Origin: Beroe forskalii
Taxonomy: Eukaryota; Ctenophora; Nuda; Beroida; Beroidae
DNA length: 64,000 bases
Direction of reading: 5' to 3'
NCBI GenBank assembly: GCA_011033025.1
Contig: WFMF01000490.1
Location: 61,466 to 125,465, forward strand
The stretch's first letter is position 1, and the number at the start of each line of letters is the position of its first letter. Both the position numbers and the translations under genes were made by a program. Shown piece after piece: positions 11,269 to 23,192 of this stretch. The notes under the pieces were generated by a model, which did no database searches, had not been told where the DNA came from, and saw only the letters and a list, made by a program, of their open reading frames with translations.

Positions 11269-11563
11269 ATATTTTTTCCCAAAACCAAAAAGGATTTGGT
11301 TGTGATGGTCCGCGGCGGTTTTGAGGCGTTCTTTGCAGTAAAACCCATGATATGAGAAAGAACGCGACGGTCAAAACTGCCGCAACGGCACTTTCTTGAT
11401 GCATTAAAGTTACGTGAATGCTGTATAATATTGTGACGTTGCAGCAGTTTTAACCGTCGCGTTCTTTCTCATATCATGAGATCATGGGTTTTACTGTAAA
11501 GAGCGCCTTGAGGCCGCCGCGGACCATCACAACCAAATCCTTTTTGGTTTTGGGAAAAAATAT
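11269..11563. mobile_element. Fold-back MITE, family 1 copy 2
   Basis: The arms at about 11269-11395 and 11435-11563 are inverted repeats carrying the same blocks as the 2063-2343 copy (GGTTGTGATGGTCCGCGGCG, CATGATATGAGAAAGAACGC). The ends are ATATTTTTTCCC and GGGAAAAAATAT. The loop is unlike that of copy 1. Confidence 0.85.
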
Positions 11564-11779
11564 CTATATAATCGTTACCCTTTTTAACAAGAACACCCTC
11601 AATTTTGGTGATTTCAAATTGTTATAACTCAGCCGTTTTTAATCCGATTGATCGGAAATTTTGACAGATGCACCTTTGACCCCCAACCATGCGGTGTATT
11701 AATTTTGGTGCCATTCTGACATCATAAAGTTTGCCAAATTTCAACGTGAAATATGGCGAATCCATAAAAACATATAGTT

Positions 11780-12055
11780 GGGGGCTGGCAAGCAACGTTA
11801 CATGAACACACTCCCGATGCTCGGAGGCTCGTGTACTGTTAGGATAGCCGTCCAATGCTCACCCTCGGACCCTTCGGGTCCTCGGGCTCGCGCTCGGGCC
11901 TTCGGCCCTCGCATTGTTAGGACCGCCGTCCAATGCTCGCCCTCGGACCCTTCGGGTCCTCGGGCCTTCGGCCCTCGCTCCATTAGGATCGCCGTCCAAT
12001 GCTCGCCCTCGGGCCCTCGGGCTCGCAAACCGCCGCGGGGGGCTTGCCAGCCCCC
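11780..12055 (-). mobile_element. GGGGGCTGGCAAGC-bounded element, copy 3
   Basis: Same ends as the 6351 and 9879 copies, with an internal partial tandem duplication of the GC-rich hairpin block (CCAATGCTCGCCCTCGG at about 11850, 11930 and 11995). The frames at 11778-12074 and 11798-12028 are products of this repeat. Confidence 0.8.
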
Positions 12056-12429
12056 TGATATGACGTCCGTGTGATTGAGATCTTTTTCATTTTTCGCGTA
12101 CGCGTTGTCTATCGATCGGCTTGATTGACTACGATGTTACGATGCAGCTGCCTGATAGGTGATGTTCCTGTTTTTCTCTATATCAAATAGTCAAATGACC
12201 AATGACTACGAGCAATAAGATTAAGTGTTGCACACAAGGTTGACTGTTGAATAGGGTTACCGTTAACGATCTAACTTAAACTTGCCCATTCACTTCATAA
12301 TTCCCCATTATCATTATCGAGACTAGAACATGGAGTTGGTATTTTGATTTTCAGTCAAATTTTATTGTTATATGGTTATAAATTCATTACCCTATTAATA
12401 AATTCATTGCCCTACACTTACAGGGCAAC

Positions 12430-12540
12430 TTGGTAATCTGTCGACCTAACTCTAACCATAACCCGGTTAGAGTTAGAAATGGTTACAGTTAGAAAAGGTT
12501 AGATTAAGAAAGGGTTAGGGTAATGGTTAGGGTAAGGGTT
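12430..12540. repeat. Degenerate TTAGGG-like tract, left of palindrome
   Basis: Variants of GGTTAGAG and GGTTAGGGTAA read on the plus strand. They are interrupted at about 12541 by the large palindrome and resume after it in the same orientation. Confidence 0.7.
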
Positions 12541-14325
12541 ATAATCCAAGGAATAATTGCCAAAAATTGTCCAAACCTGGAACTGGTGAAGGGCAATCTA
12601 ATTTATTCTCCAATATGTTACCCAAGGTGTCTTGTAACACAGGAAAAAAAGTTCGCTGCCCAAATCGATAGGGGAGGCCCAAAAATCGATTTTTTGATGA
12701 GCCGTAGCCGAGTTATATAGAAAATGCCTATCTCGGTCCAGGAAGGTCGTAGAGACTTCATTTTTAGCTTAAAATGAGCACAATGGACATGTTTATATAC
12801 AACTTGTTAACAAACATATACTCTAAAGTACTCAGGAACTGAGCTATGGGCCAAAAACTGATTTGAGGCACCCACAAGGCCCAATTTGACAAAAGTACTA
12901 TCTCGGCCCAGGAAGGTCGTAGAGACTTCACGTTCAGCTTAAAATAGCAATGGATATGTTTATATACAACTTGTTAACAAACATATACTCTAAAGTCCTC
13001 AGGAACTGAGCTATGGGCCAAAACTGATTTTCGAGGCACCCATAAGGCCAATTTGACCAAAATGACTATCTCGGCCCAGGAAGGTCGTAGAGACTTCACT
13101 TTTAGCTTAAAATGTGTGCAATGGACATGTTTATCTACGACTTGTCAACAAACGTATACTCTAAAGTACTCAGGAACTGAGTTATGGGCCAAAAACTGAT
13201 TTTTAGGCACCCTTGAGGCCCAATTTGGTCAAAAATGTCTATCTCGGCCCAGGAAGGTCGTAGAGACTTCATTTTAGCTTAAAATGTGCGCAATGGACAT
13301 TTTTATATAAGACTTTCAACAAACATATACTCTAAAGTACTCAGGAACTGAGTTATGGGACAAAAAACTGAATTCAAAATTTGGCCTCCCTCTGCCTCGA
13401 AATCAGTTTTTGGCCCATAGCTCAGTTCTGAGTACTTTAGAGCATATGTTTATTGACAAGTTGTATATAAATAAGTCCATTGCGCACATTTTTAAAAAAT
13501 CTACGACCTTCCTGGGCCGAGATAGACGTTTCAAATTGCCAGATTGGGCCTACAAAAATCTGCGTTTAACTCATAACTGGTTTACTTTAGAGTATACGTT
13601 GTTGACAAGTGTATAGCAAAAAATCGTGTTTTGACCTCTCCTGGGCCGAGATAATTTTTGTGTTCCCAGGAACGTGGGTGCCCTAAAACATTTTGGCCCA
13701 TAACTCAGTTCTGGTACTTTAGAGTATGCGTTTGTTTGACAAGTCGTATATAAACATGTCCATTGCGCACATTTTAAAACGAAGTGTCTACGACCTTCCT
13801 GGGCCGAGATAATTATTTTGGCAAAGCTATGGTGCCTCGAAAAATCAGTTTTTTGGCCCATACTCGCTCCCTGAGGACTTTAGAGAATATGTTTGTTAAC
13901 AAGTCGTATATAAACATGTCCATTGCGCACATTTAAGCTAAACGTGAAGTCTCTACGACCTCCTAGGCCAGATAGTAATTTGTCAAATTGGGCCTTGTGG
14001 GTGCCTCAAAATCAGTTTTTGGCCCATAGATCAGTTCCTGAGTACTTTAGAGTATATGTTTGTTAACAAGTTGTATATAAACATGTCCATTGTGCTCATT
14101 TTAAGCTAAAAATGAAGTCTCTACGACCTTCCTAGACCGAGATAGGCATTTTCTATATAACTCGGCTACGGCTCATCAAAAAATCGATTTTTTGGGCCTC
14201 CCCCTATCGATTTGGGCAGCGAACTTTTTTCCTGTGTTACAAGACACCTTGGGTAACATATTGGAGAATAAATTAGATTGCCCTTCACCAGTTCCAGGTC
14301 TTACCCAAAATGCCTTGGATTATTA
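12541..14325. repeat. 1.8-kb palindrome made of 170-bp repeats
   Basis: The left arm (12541 to about 13390) and right arm (about 13395-14325) are inverted copies: the block with AATCGATTTTTTGATGAGCC at 12685 is mirrored at 14172. Each arm is built of repeats of about 170 bp marked by CTATCTCGGCCCAGGAAGG, at about 12728, 12898, 13066 and 13239 in the left arm, and as the reverse complement at about 13511, 13640, 13798, 13962 and 14131 in the right arm. No coding frame makes sense inside. Confidence 0.9.
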
Positions 14326-14510
14326 GGGTAAGGTTAGTTTTAGGGTAAGGGTGAGGGTGGGGGTAAGGGTCTGGGTGAGTGTGAGGGTGAAGGGTTAGGA
14401 TTAGAGTTAGGGTTAGGGTTGGAGTTAAAGGAATTTGGGTTAGGGTAAAGGGATTGGATTAGGGTTCAGAGGTTAGGGTTAAAGGTTAGAGTTAAGGGGA
14501 TCAGGGTCGG
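14326..14510. repeat. Degenerate TTAGGG-like tract, right of palindrome
   Basis: Variants such as TTAGGGTAAGG and GAGTTAGGGTTAGGGTTGG lie on the plus strand, in the same orientation as the tract at 12430-12540. Confidence 0.75.
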
Positions 14511-14832
14511 TTTTATAATAGTTTTTTTCTGACTGAGGTTTTAAGATGGGGAGAACAGAAAAAATTGACCTTCAGATCTGTGACGTCATTCAGAGCCGTT
14601 TATATGGAACATACCCGCGATTGAAAGAAAATCATTGCTCAAATTACAAGATAAAACAGCAAATCAAAGCTTCAGGGATTAGAACAGGCGCTGGTTAGGG
14701 CAAATCCACGATCTAATGAGCTATGATCTAGTTATCTACTAGTACTTTGTACTTTTTGAGTTTCGTAGATTCCTCTAGTCTATCAGTATCAGGCCATCGC
14801 AGCTGCACCCCGACAGCGAAGGGCTGTCTTGC

Positions 14833-15130
14833 TTAGCCATTACATTCTAAGTAGAAGTGAGTTCCCGTTTCTTGTACTGTATTCGGGAACTGGGGGTTCA
14901 TCAGGGAAGAAATGACGAACGCTGTGAGCAACGACTTGAAGCCGTAGGATATCCTCGATTGTGTGCAGACTGGCTGGGATTGTGTTCCATAATCGAGGTC
15001 CCACAACAACAAATGAACTGTCAAAAGCGTCTGGTTGTGTTGACTGCGTTCTAGAAGGCTGGGCACCATTGCTCTGTAGCCATGTCGTGGTGTGAAGAAC
15101 TTACATACTTGGATTTGGGTAAGGGTTGGG
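14833..15130 (-). mobile_element. Broken LINE reverse-transcriptase C-terminus
   Basis: Read on the minus strand, one frame gives VVVGPRLWNTIPASL. This is the conserved motif near the end of the reverse-transcriptase protein of many CR1/Jockey-like LINEs (G-P-x-L-W-N-x-[IL]-P). The next conserved block, a Phe-Lys followed by leucines (GFKSLLTAFVISSL), is in a different frame, and the upstream block RHGYRAMVPSLLER is in that second frame again. At least two frameshifts have therefore broken it. It is a 5'-truncated dead copy of a known retroelement class; the clade is not certain. Confidence 0.7.
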
Positions 15131-15330
15131 TTACTGTTTGGGTTTGGGTTTGGTTACGGCTTGGATTAGGTTAGGTTGTGTTCCTAAGCCCGCATAGTGT
15201 GTGTATGCGCTTCCCTACAGGACACGTGCTGGGGAAGCGACCCACACAGGGATATACGTGTTTAGCAAGGTTTGTGTCAACTGTCAGGATTAGAGGCTTG
15301 GGGTTTGGATTAGGGCTAGTGTCCCATAAA
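15116..15330. repeat. G-rich degenerate TTGGGTT/TTAGGG tract
   Basis: GGGTTTGGGTTTGG, GATTAGGTTAGG and TTGGGGTTTGGATTAGGG segments lie on either side of a GC-rich block that includes GGGATATACGTGTT, which recurs at 61540-61553. Confidence 0.5.
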
Positions 15331-15543
15331 ATATTAGGTACACGAACATCGGCACATATATTAACAATGAGATATCTTACGTAAACAATATGATTTCTAC
15401 AGCAAACGCCAAACGCTCAGCTTTAAGTTGTGCGCAAGTCAATGATCTGAGACGGTCTAATACCAAATCCACCCTCGACCGGGCTACTGGAGGGTTGGAA
15501 TGTTGTCCGCCCGGCCTGCTTCAAAAGATAAGAAATAGGTGTG

Positions 15544-15596
15544 TGATGTCATCAATTGCACCATTAAAACGTCTGATAATGACGTCACTCTCAACC
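15544..15596 (+). promoter_or_regulatory. Double-CRE element, copy 1
   Basis: TGATGTCA (15544) and TGACGTCA (15580) frame a core CCATTAAAAC-GTCTGATAA, followed by CTCTCAACC. It matches the recurrent element described among the findings. The 105-codon frame at 15390-15707 crosses it and is not supported as a gene. Confidence 0.6.
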
Positions 15597-18500
15597 ATCA
15601 AACATTATTTGCACGGACTAAAACCGCATCGTAAGAAGGAGTCTGGAACCACCATTAACCCAGATTTACGTCGGTTATGTTCATTTCGATATCTCCGATA
15701 CACATAATATATGCCTAACTAGGGACGTGACTCTTCTCTGGTTTTACAAATCTGTGTGAAGTGAGCCATACTAATTGGCATTTTTAACGTATGGGAACGA
15801 AGTATTGAAATATACGATGGGTAATTAGTAAGCTCCTGATCCAGGGTGGATCCAAGTCGACAGATATACCGACGGTAATAGCCTTATTTTCTGGATAAAA
15901 TCATGTGATGGCGGTGTCTAAGTCGTAGATACCCGGCCGTGGTGGTCCAATTGGTTAATTGCTAAATTAGCGTCTATTTCTGGCTGTTTAGGAGTCTGAA
16001 TTGATTTTATTGGCAGGATGATCGATCAAAAAATTAAAAATTTTGGTGGGTTTAAATTTAAAAAGGGGCGGGTTTTGGGTGGTTGATTAATAAATATCAG
16101 GAAAAATTTTTTTGTATTGAAATTAATTAAATGAAATTTCATGATAAGTCTAAAGAAAAAAATTTAAAAAATAGACGCCCCCTTTTAAAAACTAACCCCC
16201 GTCTAAACACAAGTTTATACTATGAGTTTTCAGTAGCTTTCAGTATCTTGCAACGTAAGTTGTGAAAGAAAACGGAACGTAGACTGAAAACAACTGATCA
16301 AACTGATTCTGTTCTATTTTTCAAATTTAATTTGAAGCCTTTCATAAAAAAAAGTCCCTTTCTTACTGGACTTACAAGTAAATTAGCAAAGGGGAAAAGA
16401 CATGATAAAAATTAAAACAAAAGAATAATTTTAAAATTTCAAATTTTTAAAAGCCATAATAAAATTTTTTCCCATAAAATAAAAGATAATTGTTTTTATT
16501 ATCTCCCGAAAATTTTTAAATGAAAAAACTATTTAGAATGAATTCGAATCAATTTTATTGGAGATACCAATCAAAATGTTGTTTTATCCCTTTATCGGAC
16601 ATTTTATCAAAATAAAATTTTTAGACTGGGTAATCAATTTTAAAACCCGGCTGCGAAAAAGCCCTTTTAATTTATTATTAGGGCAGTTTAACAAAAATAT
16701 TATATTACCTTTGCTAAAAAAGAATTTCAGGAAAAAAAAGGAATGAAATTTTCCATAAAAAAAAAAGTAGACAACGTGACACTAATCAAATTGTTGCTGG
16801 TCTCGCCGGGTGTTGTCAATTTGATTTTGCTGCCCTGGCATTTGACAAACAAGGCTGAAGGCGACATCGCAAATATGTGACCGTACAGATGTGGAACGTT
16901 ACGTGAGTGGCGACTTCAGTCTCGGTTAGGCTGGTAGGGTAACATTCTTTGAGTTGTTGAGAAATCACGGGTTGATTTGAGTGCGATGTGATCGGTATGA
17001 TCCTATCATTAGTATAGAATTAAGAACAATTAAGTAAAACAATAACAACAAACAACCGCCGATTATACCATCGCTTCACACAAAGTTGTCAGTCAGTGCG
17101 AGAATTTATGCTTATCTTTCGTCAAGTCCGGACGAACATTCAACTTTCCAGCCGTGGATTGGGTTAAAATTCGAGACAGGAATAGCAAAATCAAAGCTCG
17201 GAAAACATAAAATTATGAATTTGAAATTAAATTTTAAAAATAAAAATGATATGGTTTGAAACAGTGTATTACATCAATTATTTCATGAAAGTACTTTCGG
17301 TTAGACAAAATGTCTCACAATAAGTTTTAAAACAATATTCACAACAAAAATTGATGCACTAGCATAGCATTTAGCAACACCAAAGGGTTTTGCCCATTTT
17401 ACTAAAACAATGACTTTCCTCCCTGCCACAATGTTGCTACCCTTAGTACAAGGTCAGGTCCAGTCAAATAACCGAGCTAGAATAGACAATACATGGGCGT
17501 CATGTTACTATTTAAAAACAGAGTGATGAGTTGATGACGTTGAACAGCCTACTGGTTTTACAAGTACGGGTTTGGTTCCAGCTCAGAACGATGAACGGTA
17601 GACTTTAAGTTCACTCGCTCTTGGAGTGAAGTAGTCGTAGTTCGCGAACTTATGGATCTCATGCTACGAGGGTTTTCTATACTTTTCTTCGTGAAGTGGA
17701 TCACGTTTTCGTTAAAGCAGCTGCACAAGCTGCCTCCCCATCCTCCCTCTACTAAGTTATATCCTTGTCTTGGATGGTATAGAAACCTATGACGTTTTCA
17801 TCGGTACCTATAAATATACATAGAAACATACCTAATCAGGTCCCTGGCCCATATTCATATTAATGTTTTAGGCCCTCATCCCTCGGGCTACGGGTATAAA
17901 CTGGATACATCCCTCGGCTGCGCCCTCAGGGAGTATTTCAAAATGGACCCGATAGGGGCGTGTCTATTTATTTTATAGAAAGCTCTTGGAGTTGGATGGT
18001 GATATCAACTCTGAACTCAACTTCAAGTGCACTTGCAGCAATTCCCAATGAAGAAAGAATATGAAAATTGAAATACTAAAATAATCGATATCCAGCTGAT
18101 TGCAGAAGCAATGGCTCCGTTTTATCACTGGGTGTTGTAAAAACTTTGGCAAGCTACAGTGTTATCTATAGAAATGGAATACACAAAGAAAAGACCGTCT
18201 TGGGGAAATCAATGAAATGCTGTAAATTCCCTTATTTACCCCCTCCGAACACTCCCATAGCCGATATGCCAAATGTGATCTATAATTGCCTTGTTAGTCG
18301 AGGCACATACACACATCTAACAATGAAATAATATTAAAACGACCCTGGTTATCCCTAATAATGTACAGGATGTCAGGATGTGAATATACGGTATATATAT
18401 GTCTTATTATATACTTGTAGGGTTTACCGGATTATATGCCAGTTTAGTTAGTGTGTTAGACTCGAACCTGGCAAAATAGGTGACAGTTTGGAGGTCACGT

Positions 18501-19260
18501 GACTCGACATGGGGGATGAGAAGAGGAGTAAGATTTGTGGAAATAGCATAATGGGTATTACGTAGATGTCGCTAGTTTGAGTTCTGAGAACGTTTCCTGA
18601 AATTTCCACACGACTGCCACTTGTACGTACGTGATACATGCGTACAATGTACATTAATATAATTATATACAAGGTACCGCGCAACTGGGTAATTTCAAAA
18701 TGATCCTCATTTTTCGAATTCGAGACCGAGACACCCTGGTGTGATCATATTGCAGCAATCCTGTAGTACTGTAGTATGTAGATGAAAATTAAAATACATA
18801 GCAGTGAAAATAAGAATAAAATCAGGCTTTCTGTGGCAGGAAAATAATTCAATTAGACGACGGAAATGATAATAGATGGTTAATTATCTGAAGTAAATTT
18901 CAAGGCAGAGCAAGTCACGTTCAAACAGTAATCTGTCGTGCAATGTGGAATGAAATACACATCAAATTCAATATCTGAAGGACTGGTATCATGTAAAAAC
19001 GTCAGGCCTCATGACCGCTCTTGATAATACTGGAAAAGTGGAAAAGTCCTCGGTGCCCCCTGTTACACTTCGTAACACTATATTTAATAAAGCATGAAAA
19101 TAAATCAAGATCATGATTGTACTCTCCCATTGTTGCACATGAAAGAAAGAGTTTTTAATACGTTCTTAAGACTATCATGATTTCTGTTGGCCGTCACTAT
19201 TTGAAATTATGCAAACGAGGAACTTTCTAATTCTAAGCATCATTTTAAACTCTCATCTTG
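15597..19260. other. No recognisable gene; includes doubtful AT-rich block
   Basis: Positions 16020-16760 are A/T-rich with many homopolymer runs and may be poor sequence. The rest (16761-19260) shows no exon I can support. A perfect GTCACGTGAC E-box lies at 18494-18503. Confidence 0.5.
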
Positions 19261-19265
19261 GTATT

Positions 19266-19440
19266 GCCTATATACACGGCCGTGTTGTTTTCGCGCGTGC
19301 CGTATACGTATAACCATCACTGATGGAGTTACGAATCCAGAGATGGAGTTATATAAACACGCGCGAAAGTCTCTCTCTAAAAACTCCATCAGTAGATTTC
19401 AAAAGTCCATCAGTAGATTTCGAAAGTCCATAGACTCTAG
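19266..19440. repeat. Short inverted and tandem repeats with CGCGCG ends
   Basis: The stretch contains ATATAAACACGCGCGAAAGT and AGTCTCTCTC, which resemble the arm of the element at 20243, then tandem CCATCAGTAGATTTC blocks at 19385-19430. It may be a damaged relative of that element. Confidence 0.5.
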
Positions 19441-19502
19441 ATTTATATTCGGATTCTGACACGCTGAATTACCGAATGTTACAAAAGTTAAATAATCATG
19501 CC

Positions 19503-19632
19503 TACACTGTTTATTTACCCTGCTTATTTACCCTGCTTATTTACCCTGCTTATTCACCCTGTCTATTTACCCTGTCTATTTACCATGTTTGTTTACCCTG
19601 TTTTACCTGACCCATTTACCGTATTTAACAAA
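19503..19632. repeat. 13-bp tandem repeat TTATTTACCCTGC
   Basis: About eight to nine imperfect copies of TTATTTACCCTGC run through this stretch, becoming degenerate at the right end. Confidence 0.85.
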
Positions 19633-20242
19633 GATACACATGCAGAGTAACGAACACCAAATACCAATCAACACATTGTAATTACTGTGTACATTTGCAA
19701 ACCGTTATATGCTAGACATGTATGTCACGTGACGTCGACTCGTAACAAAGGTATAGAATGGAATGTGGCTGCTATACAATTGCAATTCCAAAAAGCGATG
19801 TGCACCATGAGCGGTGCCTCTTTAGTGTACACTGTGTTTGGTCGGACGTGTTCAGTGTTCACAACACATTTCGATGTATTGGTCTGTTGCTGCTGATTTA
19901 TACATACTCAATTATGTTGTACTCCTACAATGATCATTCAAATGTGAGTGGATTCTTGAGAATGTGAGAAAGTGTGTATGTGTGTCTGTGTGCGTGTATT
20001 ATTAGTGTATTGAATATTCATTTCGTGATTGTAATTGTATCTTTTCGATTTGTCTGTAGTCTGTACATTGATTTTGCAGAAGTTCATCGAAATGAACGTT
20101 TTGATGGATCTTTGTTGATTGCTGCTTTTTCAAAATATCTTCAAAATGTACAAATGTGAAAACTAAGATTGATAATTTAATAAGGTGTGCTGTTCAAGGT
20201 GCTAAATCTGTCCAAATTTAACTTACTTCGAATCGGCCGTGT

Positions 20243-20425
20243 ATATACTATATAACCACGCGCCAAGAGAGAGACTTTTGATCTTCACATATAGCACTCA
20301 CTGGCGTTCGTACTATATGAGCAATTAGACACTCACTGCGTTCGCGCCTAATTGTAATTCACCACGCTGCGCGTGGCGAATTGCAAAAGTCTCTCTCTAG
20401 TCGCGTGGTTATATAGTCTATAGAT
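20243..20425. mobile_element. Fold-back element with CTATATAACCACGCG ends
   Basis: The left arm CTATATAACCACGCG then AGAGAGAGACTTTTG is mirrored at the right as CAAAAGTCTCTCTCT then CGCGTGGTTATATAG. The interior has a second pair of palindromic motifs (CACGCTGCGCGTGG, TAATTGTAATT). No frame of note. The arm contains a TATATAA that could mimic a TATA box. Confidence 0.75.
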
Positions 20426-21360
20426 TCTACAACCATGTGGTGGGCAATAATCAGCAAATCATTGAAAAGCCAAACGCCTGCAGAAACTTAAAACTTTAAA
20501 AGTCACACACGATGGTCTGGACCATCTTAACAATATCAAATAAAGAAATGGAATACGTAGGACTAGGCTAATTTATGAAAAAGAAAATCATGATTAAATT
20601 CATTTTATGCACTCTTAGCTAGCTCTTTCTTATTTAATTATTAGCTCCATGAACATTATTTAGATTCTAAAATAGTATCAAATTAGTGCAATCAAATTCA
20701 ATACATTAAAGAAATAAATGAATATTTAATCCAAATTAAAAAGCAAACAACAGAAATGTGTAGGTTCACGTGCGCGCCATTGGTGCACTAAATAAACTTG
20801 ATGATTTGATGTATTATTCTAAATCTAATTGTTCCTTGCCACTTGTGTCCCTGGAAGCCAGGGTCTTATTTCTCAAAACATGGTCAATCATTGTCCGAAT
20901 GAGTTGTCTTACTCTTTTCCAGTCAATTTCCCATATTAAGCATTACAGATCATGTACAAAACGGAACGAAGGCTCAGTTCAGTTTAATGAAGCATTGAAT
21001 TTCACTCAACCCGACCACTGTCAGTCAGTTCAAACAATAAATCATTAAACTTCAGAACACTGAATTTAGCTAGGATAATAATCAGGCTGAGCCGCTTTAG
21101 ATTTTGATAATGACATGACTCAAACTGACGCTAGACTATGAATTTGGTCAATGACCAGTCTCTCGACGCACCCAAGATGCACCCTAAACGCAACCTAGAT
21201 GACCTGGGCCTGCCCTTTAATGTACCCCAAATGCAGCCCTATATAATGCACCGTAAACGCACCCAAGATTTTACAGTGCGCGCAGTTTACTTTTCAGATA
21301 ATTTCTCTCGAAAATGCAGTAATTTTACACATATGGGTAACGTCACTTTAATCTTCTCAG

Positions 21361-21928
21361 GTCCAGGGTCAGTACGAACGGGACATGTCCACGTTACGAG
21401 AAAACAACACGGAACTCCGGTGTCGGAACAAACAGTTAGAACGGGATAAGCTGGAGTGGGAGAGTTTGAGGAAGGTCTTCGATATGAAGTGTGAGGAGTA
21501 TATTGTGGAGGTGAGTAACTTTTAAAACACAAGGAAATGTTCTGTGGAGGTATGCCTCTTTTCAAACACAAGGAAATGTTTTGTGGAGGTGAGGCACTTT
21601 TCAAACACAAGGAGATTTTTTTCGTAGATGTTGCAAGTTCTGAGAACGCCTTCAAAAATTTCAGGTTGGCATAATGGAGAAGCGCCTCCGAGAATCAGAA
21701 CGGGAACGTAACACCCTCCAAGAGCTCCTCCAGAAAATCATCCAGGATAAAATCGAGTTGAAGCAGAAGATCGAGTCGTACGAGTTGGACCTGGAGTCAA
21801 GCAGCGTATGGTCTAAGAACACCTCACTCTACGCTAAGTTTGATACGAGTCTGACGGGCAGTGCCACTAATTCTATTGGTAGTTGCAGTGACCTGGTCCT
21901 GGATGCCAATGTCTCTAATACTCTTTGA
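21361..21928 (+). CDS. C-terminal two exons of an unrecognised coiled-coil protein
   Basis: Exon 21361-21510 (50 codons) follows an acceptor ending CTTCTCAG and ends at a donor GTGAGT. The intron is 21511-21664, and the last exon, 21665-21928, begins after TTTCAG. Both junctions are phase 0 and the frame runs 137 codons to TGA. The first 90 residues are charged and heptad-like (for example LRENNTELRCRNKQLERDK and MEKRLRESERERN), as in a coiled coil. The last 40 or so are Ser/Thr-rich and end in VSNTL. The single-phase splicing, coding character and good splice sites make this a real gene end. Upstream exons lie beyond what I could identify, and I cannot name the family. The donor and the stop region have both been tandemly copied (listed separately). 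Confidence 0.82.
21503..21622 (+). repeat. 39-bp tandem repeat copying the 5' splice site
   Basis: Three units start in the exon and run into the intron. Each contains TGTGGAG followed by a GT donor: GTGAGT at 21511, GTATGC at 21550 and GTGAGG at 21589. Each continues with CTTTT.AAACACAAGGA. Spacing is exactly 39 bp. Use of the second or third donor would add 39 or 78 nt containing an in-frame TAA. Confidence 0.9.
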
Positions 21929-22010
21929 CACTACAAGTGCTTTGGAATGTCTCTAATACTCTTTGAGCTGGTGACACTACCAGTGCTTTGGAATGTCTCT
22001 AATACTCTAA
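21908..22010 (+). repeat. Tandem duplication spanning the stop codon
   Basis: The block AATGTCTCTAATACTCTTTG with CACTAC.AGTGCTTTGG occurs at 21908-21945, again at 21946-21991, and partly from 21992, where ACTCTAAT is itself repeated. The first copy ends the coding sequence (stop at 21926-21928). Confidence 0.85.
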
Positions 22011-22922
22011 TACTCTAATACATTGTGAAGGCAGAAGAATTTCTCTCTAATATACTGTGAGGTGGCACTACAAGTGTGTAGAAGTCAGCAGTCAGACGAT
22101 ACATTGAAGTTTGATCTTGGATCACGTGTAAATATCATTAATTGTTGAATAATCAAGTGAATTTCATGTTGAAAAAGCGAAAATACATGAGTCAGTTGGC
22201 AAACATCATCGGATTTCAGTTATGAAACGAAAATTTTATATAAGATACTGAGCAGAAAATTGTGAGTCACAGTTTTTTAATGACAACAGACAATGAATAA
22301 TCATCTGAGTGTGTACAGTACTACAGTATGAGTATGTAGACTTAAAAATTACATAAATTGAATACTTGATGTCATTATGCAATTTAACTACGTTTACCAT
22401 GCAGTTTTAAGATAAAGTTTCTTAAAGTTTAATAATATTTTGTTGTAACATTACGGTAGATAAATTAAGTTGCATCTGGATTTCTTCAAGGCTTTCTCGA
22501 CGAACTAGGAGTAGGATTTTACAATCCTAGCTTCCAAGAAAATGCAATTCTTGAAGATTCCAGATAATCCCAGAATATCTTTAGATGAGTAGATTAGAAG
22601 ATTAATTAGAAGATTACTTCTGAGTATTATTAATTCTCTGCCGAATGTTAATCAGGAGCTCTATGTCCATGTAATATGAATTCAGCTATGAGTATGATTG
22701 ATAGATGTAGGTATAACAAGTACAAGGCTACTGATGAGGTTCAAAAACTTTAGATGATGCACATAGGTGATTTAAACATGTTTGATGAGCTCAACTATCA
22801 TATTCTTCTCACTTTTCCTATATATAAAGATTCTACGATAAAGTGTTTTGGAAGCAAAGAACTAAAAAGAGGGCAGACTGATTTCTCCGGGCGTATATCG
22901 TTTAGAGGCTTCCTTTCAATAG

Positions 22923-23192
22923 GATTTAGGAATCCTTGACATGCTCAACAATGGGACAGAGCACATAATGAATCTATTCGATGCGTTATTCTTACATGAG
23001 ATGCCTGCTGCCATTGGGGAAATGAAGTAAGTTTATGAAATGTCAGAAGTTTAGAGCCAAAGCATATGAGTGGATCGAACTTATTATCCATGCATCATAG
23101 CAGTTTACTCATTTTATCTGCACCCATGTCGCCACAGTGACGATCATATTGATGTTTGAGAGAAAAATTGCAGGCTTCCTAGTTCCCTTTAG
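22923..23192 (+). CDS. Likely coding exon of an unknown protein, plus possible short last exon
   Basis: Exon 22923-23026 follows an acceptor (GGCTTCCTTTCAATAG) and ends at a strong donor GTAAGT. It begins in phase 0 and is open for 34 codons, including MLNNGTEHIMNLFDALFLHEM, a sequence with amphipathic character and natural composition. The next acceptor in a suitable phase, TTGCAG at 23168-23173, would give Lys-Leu-Pro-Ser-Ser-Leu and a TAG at 23190-23192, after a 147-nt intron. Because the exon starts in phase 0, it could be an alternative end of the coiled-coil gene just upstream, or part of a separate gene. I do not recognise the protein, and the last exon is less sure than the first. Confidence 0.45.

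Noticed and set aside
15390..15707. 105-codon frame
   Set aside because: It crosses a double-CRE element and shows no domain; other copies of the element are not in the same frame context.
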